Counted from the stretch's first letter, positions 36,728 through 48,596 are shown. The stretch: 52,275 nt of DNA from Acidobacteriota bacterium (GCA_014584695.1 JACTMI010000023.1:1-52275); one strand, 5' to 3'. Numbers and translations are program-made. The notes: a model not told the origin generated them from the letters alone.

Positions 36728-39421
36728 TCAACCGCCGCCGCCGAGGGATTCGACCACCGACGCCACCTGCTCGAGCGCGTCCGAGAGCCGCTCCGGCAGC
36801 TTGCCACCCGCCTGCGCGAAGTCGTCGCGGCCCCCACCCGAGCCGCCGACCACGCCGGCGATCTCCTTGAGCAGCCGGCCCGCGGGCACCCGCGCCCGCA
36901 GGTCTTCGGTCACCGCCGCGACCAGCGCGACCTTGCCCTCGCCGCGCGCCCCGATGACGACCACCCCCGAGCCCAGACGGTCGCGCAGCCGGTCGGCGAG
37001 CTGACGCAGCTCGGCCGGCGGCGCCGGCGGCACCTCGCGGGTCAGCACCCGGATGCCCGCGATCAGGCGCTCCTCCGATCCGCCGCCGGTCGCGCCCGAA
37101 GCGATCTGGAGCCGCAGCCGCGCCAGCTCCTGTTCGCGCTCGCGCAGCTGCCGCCGCAGCGCCTCGACCTCGCGCGCCGCGGCGCCCGGCTCGGCCCCCA
37201 GCTCCTGCTCGACTTCGGCGAGCGCCGCGTCCCGGCGCTTCAGGTAATCGAGCGCCCCCTCGCCGGTCAACGCCTCGATCCGGCGGACACCGGAGGCGAC
37301 GCCCCGCTCGTGCCGGAGCACGAAGGGCCCGATCTCGCCGGTGTTGCGCACGTGGCAGCCGCCGCACAGCTCGAGCGAGAAGCCGGGCACCTCGACCGTC
37401 CGCACCCGCTCGCCGTACTTCTCGCCGAACAGCGCCATCGCCCCGGCGGCCACCGCCTCCTGGAAATCGCGCTCGGCGGTGATTCGCGTCTCGACCGCCC
37501 GCAACACCCACTCGTTGACCCGCCGCTCGACCCGCTCCCGCTCCTCCGTCGAGAGCGGCCCGCCGTGCGTGAAATCGAACCGCAGATGGTCCGGCGCCAC
37601 CAGCGAACCCGCCTGGCGCACGCCCGGCCCGAGCGCCTCGCGCAGCGCGGCATGGAGAAGATGCGTCGCCGTGTGATTCCGCTGCGTCGGCAGCCGGTGA
37701 TGAGGAAAAACGAGAAGCTCCATAGAAGAAAAAGGAGCCCGCAATGCTCCTTCGACGACCTCGACCTCGTGGAGGACACGACCGCCGCGGTCCTTCTGCG
37801 TGTCGCGAACTCTTGCACGTCCCCCAGGCCAGCGCATTTCGCCTTGATCGCCGACCTGGCCGCCGGACTCCGCGTAGAAAACCGTGCGATCGAGGACGAC
37901 GATCCCCTTCTCGCCAGCGGAGATCGCACCCGGCGTTGCGGCCGCCTGCGAGTCGGGTCCGGACTCCTCGAGCGCTTCGACCAAGCCACGAACGGCAAGG
38001 ACTCCGACCCCTTCTATGGAAAGCTTCTCGTACCCTTCGAAGGCTGTCGCCGGCTGGCCCTCCAGCTCCTTCGCCAGGGACTCCTGGAGCCCGAGCTTCC
38101 ACTTCTTGAGCGCGCCGGTGGCCGAGCGGGACCGCTCGCGCTGCTCGGCGAGCGCCGCTTCGAAGCCGGCCTCGTCGAGCTCCATTCGCTCTTCCTGCGC
38201 GACCTCACGCTGCCTGTCCAGAGACAGCCCGTAGGTGTCGTAGAGGCGGAAGACCTCGGCCCCTTCGATGGTCGTCTGCTGCTTCTCCTTCTTGGCCTCG
38301 ACCAGCTCTTGCAGCCTCGCCAGGCCGGCCGCGTCGGTGGCGAGGAACTTCTCCTCCTCGGTCCGGACGCTCGCGACCGAGGCCGCGCGGGTCGCCGCGA
38401 GCTCCGGGTAGGCGCCGGCCATCGCCTCTTCGACCACCGGCAGGAGCCGGCAGAGGAAGGGCTCTTCGAAGCCCAGCCGCATGCCGTGGCGGACGGCGCG
38501 CCGCAGCAGCCGCCGCAAGACGTAGCCACGCCCTTCGTTGGAGGGCACCACGCCGTCGGCGAGCAGAAAAGCGATGGCTCGGAGGTGGTCGGCCACCACC
38601 CGCATCGAGATGTCCTGGTCGGCGTCGGTGCCGTAGCGGCGGCCGGCGAGTGCCGCGGTGGCATCGAGTAGGGGCCGGAACAGGTCGGTGTCGTAGTTGG
38701 AATCGACACCCGCCACCACCGCCGCCACCCGCTCGAGCCCGGCGCCGGTGTCGATCGACGGCGCCGGCAGCGGCGTCATCGCGCCCGCGGCGTCGCGCTC
38801 GAACTGCATGAAGACCAGGTTCCAGATCTCCAGGTAACGGCCAGAGTCGGTGCCCTCCTCCCAGCCCACCTGCGGCTCGCCCGGCCGCCGGTCGACGTAG
38901 ATCTCGCTGCACGGTCCGCAGGGCCCGGTCTCGCCCATCGCCCAGAAGTTGTCCTTCTCGCCGCAGCGGACGACCCGCTCGGCCGGCAGCCCGGAGATCC
39001 TGCGCCAGAGATCGAAGGCCTCGTCGTCCCGCTCGAACACCGAAGCGAACAGATGGTCCGGCCGCAAGCCCCAGACCCGGGTGACCAGCTCCCAACCGAA
39101 CTCGATCGCCTCGGCCTTGAAGTAGTCGCCGAAGGAGAAATTGCCCAGCATCTCGAAGAAGGTGTGGTGCCGGGGGCTCGGGCCGACGTTTTCGAGGTCG
39201 TTGTGCTTGCCCGAGACGCGCAGGCACTTCTGTACCGTCACCGCGCGCCGCTGCTCCGGGGTCGCGGCGCCGGTGAAATAGTCCTTGAACTGGACCATGC
39301 CGGCGTTGGTGAACAGCAGCGTCGCGTCGCCGTGGGGCACCAGCGGCGAGCTCGGGAAATGCCGATGGCCTCGCTCGCGAAAGTAGTCGACGAAACTCCG
39401 CCGGATGTCGGCGCTCCTCAT
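36728..39421 (-). CDS. alaS: Alanyl-tRNA synthetase
   Basis: 897 residues. Charges tRNA-Ala and edits mischarged Ser and Gly. The N-terminus MRSADIRRSFVDYFRERGH is canonical, so the longer in-frame form is rejected. The class II motifs are intact (GPSPRHHTFFEMLGNFSFGDYF). The editing site has NHTATHLLHAAL (near residues 580-591) and CGGCH near 686-690; a C-Ala domain with coiled coil and GGSGGGRDDFAQAGG closes the protein. One stretch is odd: residues about 464-571 have relaxed codon use and are bounded by an inverted DNA repeat. At its C-terminal edge, APFSSMELLVFP replaces the VGDxLELEVD-like segment usual before NHT. Confidence 0.96.
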   Translation of the reverse strand: MRSADIRRSFVDYFRERGHRHFPSSPLVPHGDATLLFTNAGMVQFKDYFTGAATPEQRRAVTVQKCLRVSGKHNDLENVGPSPRHHTFFEMLGNFSFGDYFKAEAIEFGWELVTRVWGLRPDHLFASVFERDDEAFDLWRRISGLPAERVVRCGEKDNFWAMGETGPCGPCSEIYVDRRPGEPQVGWEEGTDSGRYLEIWNLVFMQFERDAAGAMTPLPAPSIDTGAGLERVAAVVAGVDSNYDTDLFRPLLDATAALAGRRYGTDADQDISMRVVADHLRAIAFLLADGVVPSNEGRGYVLRRLLRRAVRHGMRLGFEEPFLCRLLPVVEEAMAGAYPELAATRAASVASVRTEEEKFLATDAAGLARLQELVEAKKEKQQTTIEGAEVFRLYDTYGLSLDRQREVAQEERMELDEAGFEAALAEQRERSRSATGALKKWKLGLQESLAKELEGQPATAFEGYEKLSIEGVGVLAVRGLVEALEESGPDSQAAATPGAISAGEKGIVVLDRTVFYAESGGQVGDQGEMRWPGGRARVRDTQKDRGGRVLHEVEVVEGALRAPFSSMELLVFPHHRLPTQRNHTATHLLHAALREALGPGVRQAGSLVAPDHLRFDFTHGGPLSTEERERVERRVNEWVLRAVETRITAERDFQEAVAAGAMALFGEKYGERVRTVEVPGFSLELCGGCHVRNTGEIGPFVLRHERGVASGVRRIEALTGEGALDYLKRRDAALAEVEQELGAEPGAAAREVEALRRQLREREQELARLRLQIASGATGGGSEERLIAGIRVLTREVPPAPPAELRQLADRLRDRLGSGVVVIGARGEGKVALVAAVTEDLRARVPAGRLLKEIAGVVGGSGGGRDDFAQAGGKLPERLSDALEQVASVVESLGGGG
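37710..37727. repeat. Inverted-repeat arm inside alaS (proximal to stop)
   Basis: CGAGAAGCTCCATAGAAG, whose reverse complement equals the arm at 38011-38030 apart from a 2-base insertion. Contains TCCATAGAAG, the complement of the CTTCTATGGA core of the 195-bp units near 431, 629 and 822. Confidence 0.75.
38011..38030. repeat. Inverted-repeat arm inside alaS (distal)
   Basis: CTTCTATGGAAAGCTTCTCG, pairing with 37710-37727. With the preceding bases it reads GACCCCTTCTATGGA from 38006 (after C38005), apart from spacing identical to the left-arm block of the repeat array. The two arms are 283 bases apart. Confidence 0.75.
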
Positions 39422-39491
39422 CGCGGGTACTCGCTTTCCGGGTGTGTCGCCCGCCGCGGCCGCCGGGCCGGCTCCGTGCTCCGGTCCCCGC

Positions 39492-39983
39492 TCACTCGTC
39501 GACCGCCTCGAGCTGCTCGGCGTCCGCGGCGAACTCCTTCGAAACACGGAAGATAACATGCCGGTCGTAGCCCTTGCGGTCGAGGTGGCGGGCGAGCGCG
39601 GCGACCTCGCCGCCACCCCGCCGCGCCCACTTCGCGGCGGCGGCGCGGGCGCGTTCGAGCTCGGCTTCCGCGTCGAGGCCCGCGAGCGCCGCCGCGACCG
39701 TATCCTCGGACGCGCCGCGGCGCCCCAGCTCCCGCCCGATGCCGGCCCGGCCGAGCCCGCGTCGTTCGGCGAGCTCGGCCGCGAAGCTCGCCGCCAGCCG
39801 TTCGTCGTCCAGGTAGCCGAGCTCGATCGCCCGCCCGAGCGCCACTTCGGTCTCGTCCGGGTCGAATCCCCGCTCGCGCAGCTTGCGCCCCAGCTCGGCG
39901 CGGAAGTGCGGGCGTCTCGACAGCAGCTCGAGCGCCTTGGCGAGCGGCCCCGACGGCAGCTCGGACGGCGGGCGGCGCGGCAT
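39492..39983 (-). CDS. recX: Regulatory protein RecX
   Basis: 163 residues. Modulates RecA filaments. Three-helix repeats typical of RecX: AKALELLSRRPHFRAELGRKL, AIELGYLDDERLAASFAAEL, GRAGIGRELGRRGASEDTV. Starts at an ATG with GGAAGG upstream, 23 bases after the DUF4388 gene. recA itself is not in the window. Confidence 0.9.
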   Translation of the reverse strand: MPRRPPSELPSGPLAKALELLSRRPHFRAELGRKLRERGFDPDETEVALGRAIELGYLDDERLAASFAAELAERRGLGRAGIGRELGRRGASEDTVAAALAGLDAEAELERARAAAAKWARRGGGEVAALARHLDRKGYDRHVIFRVSKEFAADAEQLEAVDE

Positions 39984-40006
39984 TCTCGACCTTCCGGGAG
40001 GTGGCC

Positions 40007-41095
40007 TCAGCCGCGCAGGCGGCGCATCATGCGCCGCAGCGGCGACTCTTCGCCCAAGCGGCGCTCGACCTCGTCGAGCGAGGCCGGCAGCAACACGACG
40101 TTGCGGCGCCGCAGCTCGACCAGGAGCATCTCGATCTGATCGGCGCGGGTTTCCGAGTCGCCGGAGAGCAGGCGCCGCAAGGTGGTGCGCCCGTCGATCC
40201 CTTCCAGGAACGCGCGCAGCGAGATCGACTGGCCGACCAGCTCGCCCTCCGTCGGCTCGCGCACCCAGACCGGCACCAGGGCCTCCACCGCGTCGAGCGG
40301 CAGGATCGCCTTGTCGGCGCCCATCAGCACGTCGTCGCCGTCGAGCCCCAGCAGCACTTCGCGCAGGTCGAGGTCGCGGCTCCGGTCTTCGATCGCCTGA
40401 CCGGTGCGCGCGACCGCCAGCACGCGTCGGTCGTAGAGCCGCCAGACCGCCTCGAGAAACGGGAAGTGGACGCCACCGGTCTTCTCGTAGAGCTCGCCGA
40501 GCGTGATCTCGCCGCCGACCAGCCCGGCGATGCGTCGCTCGAACGGCGGCAGGCCGTCGAGGTTCCAGAACGGCCCCCGCGCGAGCACCACGCCGTCGTC
40601 CGGGAAATACTCGCGGATGCGCGCCAGCTCGTCGATCCAGCGCGTCCCCTCGAGCACCAGCTCGCGCGGATCGAGCGACACCTCGAGCGGCTGGCGCGCC
40701 GGCTCGCCGTCCTCGAAGTAGAAGACCCCGCGCGTCCACAGCAGGAGGTCCTGCACCGACTCCCGGATCGAGCGATCGAGCGCTTCGGCGACGGCGCCGC
40801 GGGGCAGTCGGTCGGACTCGGCGAGCGCGGCACCCAGCGGCAACTTCTTCGCCCGCGCCCGCACCAGCGCGTCGATGACCGCCGGGGCGTCGAGCAAACC
40901 GTGCGCGATCAGGTGCTGGCCGAACAGCTCTTGCGGGAAGTTGGAGCGGCAGAACACGACCCGCCCGCGCCGCAGCGCGACCCGCTTCTCCCGCCGCGAC
41001 CGGCGCACCACCAACGTGCCGGTCGACCGCTCGTGGTCGGCCCACTGGAGGAGATTCGAGGCCGGAAAGGCGGCCAGTCGTCCGGTGAAGTCCAC
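40007..41095 (-). CDS. DUF4388 (PATAN) domain protein
   Basis: 362 residues from a GTG. The N-terminal ~100 residues are a DUF4388/PATAN domain: MDFTGRLAAFPASNLLQWADHERSTG followed by a basic strand and FCRSNFPQELFGQHLI. The remainder repeats a similar winged-helix-like pattern. In myxobacteria and acidobacteria such proteins occur with two-component and gliding systems. It lies 40 bases downstream of pilT on the same strand, between it and recX, which suggests a role near type IV pili or polarity. Molecular function unknown. Confidence 0.85.
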   Translation of the reverse strand: MDFTGRLAAFPASNLLQWADHERSTGTLVVRRSRREKRVALRRGRVVFCRSNFPQELFGQHLIAHGLLDAPAVIDALVRARAKKLPLGAALAESDRLPRGAVAEALDRSIRESVQDLLLWTRGVFYFEDGEPARQPLEVSLDPRELVLEGTRWIDELARIREYFPDDGVVLARGPFWNLDGLPPFERRIAGLVGGEITLGELYEKTGGVHFPFLEAVWRLYDRRVLAVARTGQAIEDRSRDLDLREVLLGLDGDDVLMGADKAILPLDAVEALVPVWVREPTEGELVGQSISLRAFLEGIDGRTTLRRLLSGDSETRADQIEMLLVELRRRNVVLLPASLDEVERRLGEESPLRRMMRRLRG

Positions 41096-41135
41096 GTCCC
41101 TCGAATGCCCGCGCCGCCGCCCGCGCGGCGGGCCG

Positions 41136-42320
41136 CTAGCGCTTCGGCCCCTCGATCCGCTCGATCTCGAACGGCGAGCCGGCGTCGCCGCCCATCGCGT
41201 CCGGGATCTCGAGCGAGGACTCCATCTGCTCGCGCGAGGCGTCGGCGGTGAACTGCACGCCCTGCAGCTTGAGCTTGAACTCGTCGGGATTCGACGCCCG
41301 CTTGAGCGCCTCCTCGAGCGTGATCAAGCCCGCCTTGTAGAGCTGGAACAGCGACTGATCGAAAGTCTGCATGCCGTATTGGCTGGTGCCGAGCGCGATC
41401 TGCTCGCGGATGTACTTGGTCTTTTCCTTGTTCTCGATGCAGTCCCGGATGTAGGGGGTCACCACCATCACCTCGGCGGCCGGCACGCGGCCGATGCCGT
41501 CGGCGCGGGGCAGCAGCCGCAGCGAGATCACCGCCTTGAGCACGGTGGCGAGCTGAATGCGGATCTGCTTCTGGTGGTGCGGCGGGAAGACCGCGATGAT
41601 CCGGTTGACCGTCTCCGTCGCGTCGAGCGTGTGCAGGGTCGAGAACACCAGGTGGCCGGTCTCGGCCGCCAGCAGCGCGGTCTCGATCGTCTCGTAGTCG
41701 CGCATCTCGCCGACCAGGACGACGTCGGGGTCCTGCCGCAGCGCGGAGCGCAGGGCGATGGCGAAACCGCGGGTGTCGACGTCGATCTCCCGCTGGTTGA
41801 CGATCGACTTCTTGTCCCGGTGCAGGAACTCGACCGGGTCCTCGATGGTGACGATGTGCTCGTTGCGGAACGAGTTGATGAAGTCGATCATCGACGCCAG
41901 CGTGGTCGACTTGCCCGAGCCCGTGGTTCCGGTGCAGAGCACCAAGCCCCGTTGCTCCTCGCAGATCCGTTCCAGCACCGGCGGCAACATCAGCTCGCGA
42001 ATGGTCAGGATCCGGCCCGGAATGACGCGCAGCACCAGGCCGACGGTGCCGCGCTGCTGGAAGATATTGCAGCGGAAGCGGCCGAGGCCGGGCACCGAGT
42101 ACGCGATGTCGATTTCGAACTCGTCCTTGAAGCGCTGCTTCTGGCGCGCGTTCATCATCGAGAACGCCATCGCGATGGTGTCTTCCTGCATCAGCCGCTT
42201 GAGCTCGCCGAGCGGCACCAGCTCGCCGTCGATGCGCAGCACCGGATGCGACCCGACCTTGAGATGCAGGTCGGAGGCCTTTCGCTCCACGGCGATCTTC
42301 AGCAGGTCGTTGACGTTCAT
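41136..42320 (-). CDS. pilT: Type IV pilus retraction ATPase PilT
   Basis: 394 residues. Hexameric ATPase that disassembles type IV pili and drives twitching. Walker A GTTGSGKST is at 131-139, followed by the Asp box TIEDPVEF, Walker B DPDVVLVGEMRD and the His box HLVFSTLHT. The C-terminal region includes IRDCIENKEKTKYIREQI and GMQTFDQSL, typical of PilT rather than PilB. The tail is about 40 residues longer than the shortest homologues. Core pilus genes are not in the window. Confidence 0.97.
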   Translation of the reverse strand: MNVNDLLKIAVERKASDLHLKVGSHPVLRIDGELVPLGELKRLMQEDTIAMAFSMMNARQKQRFKDEFEIDIAYSVPGLGRFRCNIFQQRGTVGLVLRVIPGRILTIRELMLPPVLERICEEQRGLVLCTGTTGSGKSTTLASMIDFINSFRNEHIVTIEDPVEFLHRDKKSIVNQREIDVDTRGFAIALRSALRQDPDVVLVGEMRDYETIETALLAAETGHLVFSTLHTLDATETVNRIIAVFPPHHQKQIRIQLATVLKAVISLRLLPRADGIGRVPAAEVMVVTPYIRDCIENKEKTKYIREQIALGTSQYGMQTFDQSLFQLYKAGLITLEEALKRASNPDEFKLKLQGVQFTADASREQMESSLEIPDAMGGDAGSPFEIERIEGPKR

Positions 42321-42345
42321 GTCGCCCCCTCGGCCGCTCGGCCGG

Positions 42346-43305
42346 TCAGGACATCGCGTGCACCGGCGCCGGCACCGGCGTCAGCCAGCCGAAGCGATCC
42401 GCCTGCTCGCCGCGCGTGATGGCGAGAAACTCCGCGATCAGCCGCCGCGTCACCGGTCCGGGCGTGCCGTCGCCGATCGTCACTCGATCGACCGAGCGGA
42501 TCGGCGTGATCTCGACCGCCGTGCCGGTGAAGAAGGCCTCGTCGCAGGTGTAGAGCATGCCGCGCGGAATCGCCACCCGCCGGACCTCGAGGCCCGACTC
42601 CTCGGCCAGGGTCAGCACCGAGTGGCGGGTGATGCCGGGCAGGATCGACGAGGAGACGGGCGGCGTGTAGAGCTGGCCGTCCTGGACCAGGAAGATGTTC
42701 TCGCCCGAGCCCTCGGAGACCGAGCCGTTGCTGTCGAGGGCGATCCCCTCGGCGTAGCCGTTGGCGATCGCCTCCATCTTGATCAGCTGCGAGTTGAGGT
42801 AGTTCGCGGTCGCTTTGGCGAGCGCCGGCGAGCTGCCCATGCCCGAGCGCCGCCAGCTGGAGACGCAAGCGTCGACCCCCTTCTCGATCGCGTCGTCGCC
42901 CAGGTAGCGCCCCCACGGCCACACCGCGATCGCGACCTCGACCGGGCTCTTGAGCGGGTTGATCCCCACCGTCCCGAAGCCGCGGAAGACGATCGGCCGG
43001 ATGTAGCACTCCTCGAGGCCGTTCGAACGGACGGCGTCGAAGCAAGCCTGGGTCAGTTGCTCGCGCGTGTAGGGGATCTCCATCCGGTAGACCTTGCACG
43101 AGTTCTCCAGCCGCTTCAGGTGTTCCTGCAGCCGGAAGATCGCCGGTCCGGCCGCCGTCTGGTAGCAGCGGATACCCTCGAACAGTCCGGATCCGTAGTG
43201 CAGGGCGTGCGCCATGACGTGCACCGTCGCCTGCTCGAAGTCGACCAGCCGGCCGTTCATCCAGACGTAACGGATCCCCTCGAACGGGCTCTTCTGCGCG
43301 GTCAC
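42346..43305 (-). CDS. ilvE: Branched-chain amino acid aminotransferase
   Basis: 319 residues from a GTG with GGGAGG upstream. Reversible transamination of Leu, Ile and Val. Fold-type IV PLP enzyme with [35 protein letters not shown] around the PLP lysine, GSGENIFLV and [15 protein letters not shown]. Full length. It is followed 25 bases later by pilT, probably without functional link. Confidence 0.95.
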   Translation of the reverse strand: MTAQKSPFEGIRYVWMNGRLVDFEQATVHVMAHALHYGSGLFEGIRCYQTAAGPAIFRLQEHLKRLENSCKVYRMEIPYTREQLTQACFDAVRSNGLEECYIRPIVFRGFGTVGINPLKSPVEVAIAVWPWGRYLGDDAIEKGVDACVSSWRRSGMGSSPALAKATANYLNSQLIKMEAIANGYAEGIALDSNGSVSEGSGENIFLVQDGQLYTPPVSSSILPGITRHSVLTLAEESGLEVRRVAIPRGMLYTCDEAFFTGTAVEITPIRSVDRVTIGDGTPGPVTRRLIAEFLAITRGEQADRFGWLTPVPAPVHAMS

Positions 43306-43388
43306 CTGCCTCCCCCTTCCGGCTCGATGCGGGCATGTTACGGCCCGCCCCGGGGGGTGTCAATCGAAGCGGCGGCGAGCGCGCCGCT

Positions 43389-43937
43389 TCAAGACGCGCG
43401 CCGGAAGCGGAACTCCTCTTCCCGCACCTGGCCGGTCTCGGGGTTGCGCAATTGCAGGTAGAGCTTCAGCGAACCGTCGGGCTGGCGCGCGAATGCCAGG
43501 CCGTTGAAGTGGACGACGTCGCCGTCCACCCGCACCAGCGGGAAGGAGACGAAACCGGTCTTCTCCTCCCAGGCCGTGAAGTCGGGCTGGAAGTGCTTGA
43601 CCTTGAGCACCAGCGAGTCGTTCTCCTCGACCAGCAGCATGAGCTCGTAGAACACCGGCTGATCCTTCTTGACCAGGCGGAACATGCCCATCATCTGGCC
43701 GCCGCGCACCGGGCTCCAGACCTCCTCCACTTCGCCGCCCAGACCTTCGCCGATCCAGCGACCGACGAGCCATGCCATCGTTTCGAGCCGCGCCGGCGGC
43801 GACGGCCGGCCTTCGAGCCGCTCGGTGTGGAGCACCGGCGCGGGGGCGGCGATCTGGCCCGCCGGTGGCGCCTGGGCGAGGCTCCCGGTGGCGACGAGAA
43901 TCCAGAGACCGAGCACGGCGATCAGGGATCGGTTCAT
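43389..43937 (-). CDS. Exported DUF6265-like protein
   Basis: 182 residues. A signal peptide ends near residue 22. The body shows the DUF6265/lipocalin-like pattern: WLVGRWIGEGLGGEVEEVWSP, GGQMMGMFRLVK, YELMLLVEENDSLVLKVKHF. Such proteins are found widely in Gram-negatives without an assigned role. AAAGGAG precedes the ATG, and the ATG overlaps the rsmE stop (ATGA), so it is the last gene of the heat-shock/methyltransferase operon. An 83-bp gap follows before ilvE. Confidence 0.8.
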   Translation of the reverse strand: MNRSLIAVLGLWILVATGSLAQAPPAGQIAAPAPVLHTERLEGRPSPPARLETMAWLVGRWIGEGLGGEVEEVWSPVRGGQMMGMFRLVKKDQPVFYELMLLVEENDSLVLKVKHFQPDFTAWEEKTGFVSFPLVRVDGDVVHFNGLAFARQPDGSLKLYLQLRNPETGQVREEEFRFRRAS

Positions 43938-44743
43938 GGTGACTCCTTTCTGCTCCTGGTCGAATCGACCGGCGGTGGATCGACACCGGCCAGCTCCCGG
44001 CACGCGACCGCCAGCACCAGGCCGGCGCCGACCACGGCGGCGGTCTCGACCCGTAGCGCGCGCTCGCCGAGCGACCAGGTCGCGAACCGGCGGGTGGCGA
44101 ACCCCCCCCGCTCGGCGTCGCTCCAGCCCCCCTCCGGGCCGACCAGGACCACGACGCGGCGAGGCGGCATCGCAGCGGGCGAGCCGAGTGGAGAGAGCGC
44201 TCGCGCGAAGGAGGGGGCGTCGCCGCCGTCGAGCACCACCACGGCCGTCGGCGCGCGCGCGAGGAGGTCCTGGAAGCCCTCCCAGTCCGCCTCGCTCGAC
44301 AGCTCCGGCACCCGTGAGCGTCCGCACTGCTCGACCGCGGCCACGGCGACGCGGCGCAGCCGGTCCAGCTGCGCGGGCGTGAAGGCGCGCGCGGCACGGC
44401 CGGTGGCGAGGAAGCGGATGGCGGTGACGCCGATCTCGGTCGCCTTCTCGACCAGCCAGGCGGCGCGCTCGGGCTTCGGCGGCGCCACCGCCAACTCGAC
44501 CTCGACCGCCGGCTCGTTCGACGCCGCTTCGGCGCCGAGACGCGCCACGGCCTCCCGGCGCCCGATCGACGCGAGCGTCGCGGCGCGCGCGCGGCCGCGG
44601 CCGTCGACCAGCCGCAGCGGCGCCCCGGCGGCGAGGCGCTTGACCCGGACCAGGTGGTGGAACGTCTCCGCTTCGAGCGTCACTTCGTCGAGCGCGAGCG
44701 CCGCGGGCGCCACGACGACCGTGGTCGGTGCGAGCCCGGTCAT
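43934..44743 (-). CDS. rsmE: 16S rRNA (uracil1498-N3)-methyltransferase
   Basis: 269 residues. SPOUT methyltransferase acting on U1498 of 16S rRNA. Motifs: FHHLVRVKRL in the PUA-like N-terminal part, LVEKATEIGV, VGPEGGWSDAE and LGERALRVETA. The ATG at 44743 overlaps the prmA stop (ATGA), favouring it over a start ten codons upstream. Confidence 0.94.
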   Translation of the reverse strand: MTGLAPTTVVVAPAALALDEVTLEAETFHHLVRVKRLAAGAPLRLVDGRGRARAATLASIGRREAVARLGAEAASNEPAVEVELAVAPPKPERAAWLVEKATEIGVTAIRFLATGRAARAFTPAQLDRLRRVAVAAVEQCGRSRVPELSSEADWEGFQDLLARAPTAVVVLDGGDAPSFARALSPLGSPAAMPPRRVVVLVGPEGGWSDAERGGFATRRFATWSLGERALRVETAAVVGAGLVLAVACRELAGVDPPPVDSTRSRKESP

Positions 44744-45618
44744 CGATCCCGCAGGGCGGCGAAGGCGATCCACTCCGCCGCGCTCCGTTCGGACGTCACT
44801 CGGAAGCCCAAGCGCTCGAGCCGCCGCCGCGCGGCGTCGCGCTCCTCGGCCAGGAGGCCGGAGAAGATGGCGCCCGCCGCCGGCCGGAGCGCGGCCACCA
44901 GGAGCGGGAGCTCCGGTCCGATCTCCGCGGGGACGACATTGACCAGCGCCAGCTCGAATCCGCTCCTCGCCTCCGCGATGGCGAGAGCGCGGAGCGAGCC
45001 GCAGTAGACCCGCACTCGTTCCACCCCGTTCATCCGCCGATACTGTTCACAGAGCAGCGCCGCCGCCGGGTCGAAGTCGAAGGCGACCACTGCCCGCGCG
45101 CCGAGCCGGCGCGCCGCGAAAGCCAGGATGCCCGTGCCGGTGCCGACGTCGAGCACGCGGGCGCCCCGGCAGCCGGTCTGCTCGAGCAGCTCCAGGGCGA
45201 GTCGGGTCGATTCGTGGCTGCCGACGCCGAAGGCGGTGCGCGCCGGCAGCCTGAGCAGGAAGCGGTCGCCGGGGTCGACCGCCGAGTCGACCTCCTCCGG
45301 CTCCCGGGGATCGACGAGGAAGCGCTCGCCGATCGGGATCGGCGCGGCCGACGACCGCCAGGGCGCCAACCAGTCGGCGAGCTCGACCGGTTCGGCCGAC
45401 CCCACTTCGACGCCGGGGCACCACTCGCGGAGCCGCTCGATCTGCGCTCCGGAGGGCGCGGCGTCGGCGTCGAAATGGAGCCAGCCGGCGCGGCGTCCGG
45501 AGTCGGCGGGCGCGTCGTCGAAGCTCACCCCCGTGCCGCCGTTCGCCCACACCCAGCCGGCGAGCGCCTCCTCCTGATCGGCGGCGACCGCGAAGCGGAG
45601 CCGCAGGCCGCCGGTCAT
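44740..45618 (-). CDS. prmA: Ribosomal protein L11 methyltransferase
   Basis: 292 residues. Methylates ribosomal protein L11 using S-adenosylmethionine. The N-terminal domain is weakly conserved; the catalytic half has [26 protein letters not shown] and the NVVP motif. It overlaps dnaJ and rsmE by 4 bases each. The order dnaJ-prmA-rsmE is found in many bacteria. Confidence 0.94.
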   Translation of the reverse strand: MTGGLRLRFAVAADQEEALAGWVWANGGTGVSFDDAPADSGRRAGWLHFDADAAPSGAQIERLREWCPGVEVGSAEPVELADWLAPWRSSAAPIPIGERFLVDPREPEEVDSAVDPGDRFLLRLPARTAFGVGSHESTRLALELLEQTGCRGARVLDVGTGTGILAFAARRLGARAVVAFDFDPAAALLCEQYRRMNGVERVRVYCGSLRALAIAEARSGFELALVNVVPAEIGPELPLLVAALRPAAGAIFSGLLAEERDAARRRLERLGFRVTSERSAAEWIAFAALRDR

Positions 45619-46736
45619 CCGCCGAACAGGTCCTTGACCCGCTCGAACACGCCGCGACCCTCGCGCGCGGGCCGCTGGTCGAGATCGCCGAGCCGGCGCA
45701 GCAGGTCGCGCTGCTCCTCGGAGAGATCCGCCGGCCGGGGAACGTGGATCGCCACTTCGACGACGTGATCGCCGCGACCAGCGCCGCCCAGGCGCGGGAC
45801 TCCCTTGCCTTTGAGGCGAAACTGGCGGCCGGACTCGGTCCCGCCCGGAATCTCGAGCTTCTCGTGGCCGTCGAGCGTCTCGATCTCGATCTCGCCGCCC
45901 AGCACGGCCTGGGCGTAGCCGATCGGCTCGACGGTCAGTACGTGCGGACCCTCGCGGTGGAAGCGCTCGTCACTCTCGACCGAGAGCACGACGTAGAGAT
46001 CGCCGGCCGGGCCACCGCGCCGCCCGTGCTCGCCCTCGCCGGACACTCTCAGCCGCGCGCCGGTGTCGACGCCCGGCGGGATGCGCAGCTCGACCTTGCG
46101 CCGCCTCTCCACCCGCCCTTCGCCGCGGCACTCGCGGCAGGGGTCGGAGATCACGGCGCCTTCGCCTTGACACTGCGGACAGGCGCGGGCGACGGTGAAG
46201 AAGCCCTGGGTGAACCTGACTTGACCGCGGCCGCCGCAGGTCGGACAGCTCTTCGGCTTGCCGCCCCCCTGCGAGCCGCTGCCCGAGCAGCTCTCGCATC
46301 GCTCGAGCCGCGGATACTCGATCGTGTGGGTGGCGCCGAAGACCGCCTCGCGAAAGGGCACCCGCAGGTCGTAGCGCAGGTCGGCTCCGGGCTGCGGCTG
46401 ACCGGGGCGACCGCGCGCGCCGAAGCCGCCGAACCCGAACATCTCGCCCAGGATGTCGGAGAAGTCGCCGAAGATCGAGGGATCGAAGCCGCCGCCCGCG
46501 AAGGGGCTCGGCCCGGCGTTGCCGAAGCGGTCGTAGCGGCCGCGCTTGTCCGGATCGGAGAGCACCGCGTAGGCTTCGGCGGCCTCCTTGAAACGGGCCT
46601 CGGCCTCCGCGTCGCCCGGGTTCTTGTCCGGGTGGTAGCGGACCGCGAGCTTGCGGTAGGCGCTCTTGATGTCCTGGGTGGAGGCGTCGCGGTCGACGCC
46701 CAACACCTCGTAGTAGTCGCGGGTACCAGCCGGCAT
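45615..46736 (-). CDS. dnaJ: Chaperone protein DnaJ
   Basis: 373 residues. J domain with HPD at 35-37, a Gly/Phe-rich linker (about 73-115), and four intact CxxCxGxG zinc repeats (starting [32 protein letters not shown]), then the C-terminal substrate-binding domains. Stimulates DnaK. The ATG is 7 bases after the dnaK stop. Confidence 0.97.
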   Translation of the reverse strand: MPAGTRDYYEVLGVDRDASTQDIKSAYRKLAVRYHPDKNPGDAEAEARFKEAAEAYAVLSDPDKRGRYDRFGNAGPSPFAGGGFDPSIFGDFSDILGEMFGFGGFGARGRPGQPQPGADLRYDLRVPFREAVFGATHTIEYPRLERCESCSGSGSQGGGKPKSCPTCGGRGQVRFTQGFFTVARACPQCQGEGAVISDPCRECRGEGRVERRRKVELRIPPGVDTGARLRVSGEGEHGRRGGPAGDLYVVLSVESDERFHREGPHVLTVEPIGYAQAVLGGEIEIETLDGHEKLEIPGGTESGRQFRLKGKGVPRLGGAGRGDHVVEVAIHVPRPADLSEEQRDLLRRLGDLDQRPAREGRGVFERVKDLFGG

Positions 46737-46743
46737 CGCGACG

Positions 46744-48596
<1,853 letters not shown>

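Noticed and set aside
39422-39616. N-terminal extension of alaS
   Set aside because: Adds Ser/Arg-rich residues with no homologue pattern and overlaps the recX 3' end; the ATG at 39421 gives the canonical N-terminus.
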